The notes under the pieces are model-generated. The model did not search any database. It saw only the letters and a list, made by a program, of their open reading frames with translations, and was not told where the DNA came from. The position numbers and the translations under genes are program-made. This document shows positions 61,308 through 64,000 of a DNA stretch of 64,000 nucleotides, in pieces (position 1 is the first letter of the stretch; each line of letters opens with the position of its first letter). The DNA is from Cyclobacteriaceae bacterium. GTDB taxonomy: Bacteria > Bacteroidota > Bacteroidia > Cytophagales > Cyclobacteriaceae. Location: the NCBI GenBank assembly GCA_019638355.1, contig JAHBTY010000003.1:124001-188000 (forward strand). Reading direction: 5' to 3'.

Positions 61308-62000
61308 TTAAAGAATCTCAATAAGTTGCTTCAGATCGTGAATCTCGTGTGTTACAGTTTCGGTGTGTACTAAACGATTGGGATTAAAATAGATCGTATC
61401 GATATTAGCATTGCGGGCTCCGCCAATATCGGTTTGTAGATTATCACCTATCATAATGGCTTGCTGATGGGTAAAGCCACTCTCAGCAAGTGCAAAATCA
61501 AAAATTTCTCTGGCAGGTTTTTTATAGCCGGCCCTTGCCGATGTGATCACACTCTTAAAATAATGTGTAATACCCGAAGAGGCGAGTTTTGTTCCCTGAA
61601 TTTCTTCAAACCCATTGGTAACAATAGTCATGTGATAGCGGGCTGCCAGATACTCCAATGATTCAATCGCATTGGGCATTAATGCACTTTTCTTTGGGGA
61701 TTGCCGCACATACTCATCGGATAGGGTCATGGAGAGTTTTTCGTCCACGATGTTAAAATGTGCGAGTATATTTTTGAATCGGTGAAACCGAATTTCATCG
61801 CGGTTAATAAGTCCGGCATCGTAACGGTTCCATAAATCGGTGTTTATGCTGGAAAAAACTTTTTTGAAATCGGCAAACTGATTAACGCCTCGGTTTTGCA
61901 ACTGATGTGTTTCGTATAATTCGGCCAGTGTTAAAGTGGAGTTGGTTTCGAAGTCCCACAAGGTGTGGTCTAAATCAAACAGAATACATTTATATTTCAT
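61308..62000 (-). CDS. yjjG: HAD-family nucleotidase, YjjG-like
   Basis: A 230-residue haloacid-dehalogenase hydrolase. Motif I is FDLDHTLWDFETNS, in which the first Asp is the nucleophile; motif II is TIVTNGF, and motifs III/IV are in YKKPAREIF and MIGDNLQTDIGGA. The WDFETNS segment is the hallmark of YjjG, which removes phosphate from non-canonical pyrimidine nucleotides such as dUMP or 5-halo forms. Its start is one base after the stop of the ArsR gene, so the two are translationally coupled. Confidence 0.94.
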   Translation of the reverse strand: MKYKCILFDLDHTLWDFETNSTLTLAELYETHQLQNRGVNQFADFKKVFSSINTDLWNRYDAGLINRDEIRFHRFKNILAHFNIVDEKLSMTLSDEYVRQSPKKSALMPNAIESLEYLAARYHMTIVTNGFEEIQGTKLASSGITHYFKSVITSARAGYKKPAREIFDFALAESGFTHQQAIMIGDNLQTDIGGARNANIDTIYFNPNRLVHTETVTHEIHDLKQLIEIL

Positions 62001-62001
62001 G

Positions 62002-62391
62002 TCAACGAGGCTGGCTCAAAGGTTTAATCTGAAGTTTATTGAGCGATAACTCCCGATTGGTATAAAGTGTTTGAAAAACCTGCTGGTCTTTTTGCAATAC
62101 CGGGTCGCGACTTAAAAACTGAAAAATCTGCCGGGTAATATCAAACACTTCTTCTTTTAATTGATAGAAAGCCCATTGGTTGATTTTACGCGAAGTAAGA
62201 ATGCCGGAGTTTTTGAGGTACAGTAAATGGCGCGAGGTTTTGGTTTGTGTAAATTCCAGAATATGCTCCAGATCGGTAATGCACATTTCACCGTTGGTCA
62301 AAATCAGGTTTAAAATTCGTAACCGCGAAGTATCGGAACAAGCCAGAAAAATTTGAGAACCAAGGTCGATATTGAAATGTTTTAAGCGCAT
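62002..62391 (-). CDS. ArsR family winged-helix regulator
   Basis: A 129-residue repressor. The frame is open to 62421, but I use ATG 62391 (MRLKHFNIDLGSQIF), since the residues before it are not conserved-looking. The helix-turn-helix reads SRLRILNLILTNGEMCITDLEHILEFTQTKTSRHLLYL (quoted in pieces), and the wing is NQWAFYQL. Cysteine metal sites of classical ArsR are not evident. It is directly coupled with yjjG; whether it controls that gene or others is unknown. Confidence 0.9.
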   Translation of the reverse strand: MRLKHFNIDLGSQIFLACSDTSRLRILNLILTNGEMCITDLEHILEFTQTKTSRHLLYLKNSGILTSRKINQWAFYQLKEEVFDITRQIFQFLSRDPVLQKDQQVFQTLYTNRELSLNKLQIKPLSQPR

Positions 62392-62487
62392 AAACCGGGC
62401 CGCTAAGATAGCAAAAACCATTGGTGGATGGGATTAGGCATAAACAGGAGGAACCTATATATTTGATTGATTAAATTTTAAAGAACT

Positions 62488-63102
62488 GTGCGGAAATTAA
62501 TTGGCTTAATCGTTTTTGTAATGGTATGTGCGGGCTCGTTTACCGATGCACAGGCTCAGAGCAAAAGAAGAATTATTCAGCTTTCGGGTTTTGTTAGCGA
62601 TAGTGTAAACGTATTGCCAGGCGTGCACATTTATGTGCCGAAGGCTGGCCGTGGTACCAGTACCAGTCCGGCTGGTTTTTTTTCGATGCCCGTATTGGAA
62701 GGTGATAGCGTTGTAATTAGTTCAATCGGTTATCACCGTCAACATTACATTGTTCCGAACGGAGCTCCGGATAATCTTACTATTGTAATTGAAATGGTAT
62801 CGGATGTTACCTACTTACGCGAAGTACAGATTATGCCGTTTCCTACCGAAGAAGTTTTTAAAGAAGCAGTTTTGGCACTGAATATCCCTATGGACAATGG
62901 TATTGACCAAAAAAATATCAATGCAGAATTAATTGCCTTAATGTTAAAAACCACCCCCATGGATGGGGCGGCTAATTATAAGTATTACATGGATCAGTGG
63001 AGTACTTCGGCAGCCGATCGGTTTCAGCCGCGCACCAATCCGTTTCTTAATCCTTTCAACTGGGCCCGATTTATTCGCGATCTGAAACAAAATAAGAAAT
63101 GA
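62488..63102 (+). CDS. Exported protein with carboxypeptidase-regulatory-like domain
   Basis: A 204-residue protein starting at GTG 62488, with a signal peptide (KLIGLIVFVMVCAGSFTDAQA). Residues 30-110 form a CarboxypepD_reg-like/TonB-box beta-sandwich (LSGFVSDSVNVLPGVHIYVP and GDSVVISSIGYHRQ), as found at the N-terminus of SusC-type receptors. There is no receptor or peptidase domain, so it stands alone. The C-terminal part is helical and probably has a membrane-surface role. Divergent from the ArsR gene. Confidence 0.88.
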   Translation: MRKLIGLIVFVMVCAGSFTDAQAQSKRRIIQLSGFVSDSVNVLPGVHIYVPKAGRGTSTSPAGFFSMPVLEGDSVVISSIGYHRQHYIVPNGAPDNLTIVIEMVSDVTYLREVQIMPFPTEEVFKEAVLALNIPMDNGIDQKNINAELIALMLKTTPMDGAANYKYYMDQWSTSAADRFQPRTNPFLNPFNWARFIRDLKQNKK

Positions 63103-63137
63103 GCTTTAGATTAAGAATTTGGTTCATCAATTTTTGC

Positions 63138-63145
63138 TATACTTG
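63138..63145 (+). promoter_or_regulatory. Candidate -7 element of tRNA-Pro
   Basis: TATACTTG, one base from TAnnTTTG, ends 20 bases before the tRNA. A TTTG at 63118-63121 gives a 16-base spacer, shorter than usual. Confidence 0.4.
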
Positions 63146-63165
63146 CACCCTCATTTTTTAAGCAT

Positions 63166-63240
63166 CGAGATGTAGCGCAGCCCGGTTAGCGCATCACGTT
63201 AGGGACGTGGAGGCCGGAGGTTCGAATCCTCTCATCTCGA
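63166..63240 (+). tRNA. tRNA-Pro with A34 anticodon (AGG)
   Basis: A 75-nt tRNA. The acceptor stem is CGAGATG/CATCTCG, with C1-G72 and discriminator A, as in proline tRNAs. The D arm is GCGC-AGCCCGGTTA-GCGC. The anticodon stem TCACG/CGTGG (one T-G pair) closes the loop TTAGGGA, so positions 34-36 are A-G-G. The T arm is GGAGG-TTCGAAT-CCTCT. CCA is not encoded. AGG is unusual for a bacterial proline tRNA, where GGG is expected. Confidence 0.93.
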
Positions 63241-63245
63241 CACCA

Positions 63246-63275
63246 AAAAAGCCTTTTCTAATGGAAAGGCTTTTT
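63246..63275 (+). terminator. Rho-independent terminator after tRNA-Pro
   Basis: AAAAAGCCTTT and AAAGGCTTTTT form a perfect 11-bp stem with an 8-base loop; the T run ends the stem. It also serves the leftward gene on its right. Confidence 0.9.
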
Positions 63276-63338
63276 GCTATCAGTGGGTGACCTTTAGAAC
63301 AAATTTGACAAGCTCCAAAAGCATGGCCGGGTTGCGGC

Positions 63339-63713
63339 TCACGCAATATACTTTAGTATTACTTGCCGGATTTCGGCATGTACAAACTCCTCTATAACCG
63401 GTGGGTTGGGCCACGATTCTGATTCTTTTGCCTTGCGGATAAGCATAGCATAATGAACCAGATCCAGCGAAGATTCTGAAAGCTGTTTTAAGTCACGTTT
63501 CAAAAATTCAGCCTTCACCTGACTTAGTTTTTGTCCTTCATACAGCTCGGCCAGGTACAAATCCAATTGTTGGTCATTAAATAACTCTTTAATGAGTATT
63601 ACTCTCCGGGTTTGAATATCCTCAATAATCCTGTCGGTATTCCAGGTGGCTAGTGAAGGGGCTTGCATAGACATTTCGGGACTCAAAATACTAAAAAGTA
63701 TGAACTGATACAT
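63339..63713 (-). CDS. Hypothetical protein, mostly helical
   Basis: A 124-residue cytoplasmic protein that I do not recognise. It is rich in Glu, Lys and Leu, with helices such as QQLDLYLAELYEGQKLSQVK and VIEEFVHAEIRQVIL. ATG 63713 is possible, but ATG 63674 (MSMQAPSLATWN) removes a hydrophobic lead and looks more natural. Convergent with tRNA-Pro and divergent from the ExbD gene. Confidence 0.6.
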   Translation of the reverse strand: MYQFILFSILSPEMSMQAPSLATWNTDRIIEDIQTRRVILIKELFNDQQLDLYLAELYEGQKLSQVKAEFLKRDLKQLSESSLDLVHYAMLIRKAKESESWPNPPVIEEFVHAEIRQVILKYIA

Positions 63714-63802
63714 GGCCGACTTGCATCTGCCTGAAATTCAAATGAATTATTTTTTGTGACGATCCTGATCAGGATGCGTTACAAACGCAAAACATATTAT
63801 TT

Positions 63803-64000
63803 ATGAGTCTGCTACGGAAAGTGGGCGGTGTTGAAGTAAACACCAGCTCTATGGCTGATATTGCCTTTTTATTATTAACTTTTTTCTTAACAACTACGGT
63901 TATTAATAATGATAAAGGGCTTACGCTCATGCTGCCGTTGTGGGAAGAACACCCGATTAAAATCGATAAGAATAAACGTAACATGTTTACCATTCAATTA
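63803..64000 (+). CDS. exbD: ExbD/TolR biopolymer transport protein, 3' end beyond the window
   Basis: The first 66 codons of an ExbD-type protein. SLLRKVGGVEVNTSSMADIAFLLLTFF (in part) contains the single membrane helix with the functional Asp in MADIAFLLL, followed by a periplasmic domain (TVINNDKGLTLMLP). ExbD forms the proton channel with ExbB that energises TonB. The start ATG is 63803. The window ends inside the gene, so partners are not visible; a second ExbD and TonB often follow. Confidence 0.92.
   Translation, partial: MSLLRKVGGVEVNTSSMADIAFLLLTFFLTTTVINNDKGLTLMLPLWEEHPIKIDKNKRNMFTIQL

Noticed and set aside
63762-63775. Palindrome ATCCTGATCAGGAT before exbD
   Set aside because: It is only 14 bp, and one such site is easily expected by chance in a window of this size; no second copy was noticed.

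Overview
This window comes from a member of the Bacteroidota, most likely an aerobic, free-living Cytophagales-type bacterium. The evidence is a gingipain-family (C25) protease with a type IX secretion C-terminal domain, a cbb3 oxidase whose CcoN and CcoO are fused, many exported peptidases and lipoproteins, start codons without strong Shine-Dalgarno sites, and promoter-like TTTG-N19/21-TAnnTTTG sites in front of tRNA genes. No phage, insertion sequence, CRISPR array or recognisable defence cassette was found. It is mainly core chromosome, with a few lone accessory genes and a striking set of intergenic inverted repeats.

Layout. 1-8 kb: a truncated arginase, an AAA/DUF4143 ATPase, a START-like exported protein, and two large exported metallopeptidases (M14 and M13). 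8-14.7 kb: a deoxyhypusine-synthase-like protein, argS, a GNAT acetyltransferase, tandem glutathione peroxidases, DinB, a LiaF-like membrane protein and a DUF4288 protein. 14.8-21.6 kb: a respiratory operon, ccoNO-ccoQ-ccoP-ccoG-ccoH-TauE/SafE, followed by a double universal stress protein; together these build and mature a high-affinity oxidase. 21.7-29.2 kb: membrane DnaJ, SUI1/YciH, superoxide dismutase, an alpha/beta hydrolase and a TetR regulator that share an identical operator, a DUF4349 lipoprotein, a PQQ dehydrogenase with built-in cytochrome c, and SlyD.

29.2-44.6 kb: the 1642-residue C25 protease, a PadR/PspC envelope-stress pair, and a leftward operon phoH-DUF1330-comEC-enoyl-CoA hydratase-recQ, divergent from an S-adenosylmethionine hydrolase-type gene. 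44.6-57 kb: tRNA-Leu(CAA), a HelD-like helicase, an RRM protein, an NTF2-like protein, a gamma-glutamyltranspeptidase, a response regulator, an ALDH7-type dehydrogenase, an HtrA protease, Hsp20, an MsbA-like ABC exporter and tRNA-Asn(GTT). 57-64 kb: a membrane protein/winged-helix/CreD cassette, pruA, an ArsR-YjjG pair, a carboxypeptidase-regulatory-like protein, tRNA-Pro with an unusual AGG anticodon, a hypothetical protein and the start of an ExbD gene.

The points most worth follow-up are: the 20-bp operator repeated in front of the TetR gene and its hydrolase; the intergenic 'word palindromes' built from different short words at several sites; the A34 proline tRNA; the synthase-like protein lacking the catalytic lysine of deoxyhypusine synthase; the decayed DUF4349 tail near 23.85 kb; and a 13-bp leader motif repeated just upstream of exported-protein genes. 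I did not find a clearly new multi-gene system. All family names are from reading the sequence by eye; no search was run.
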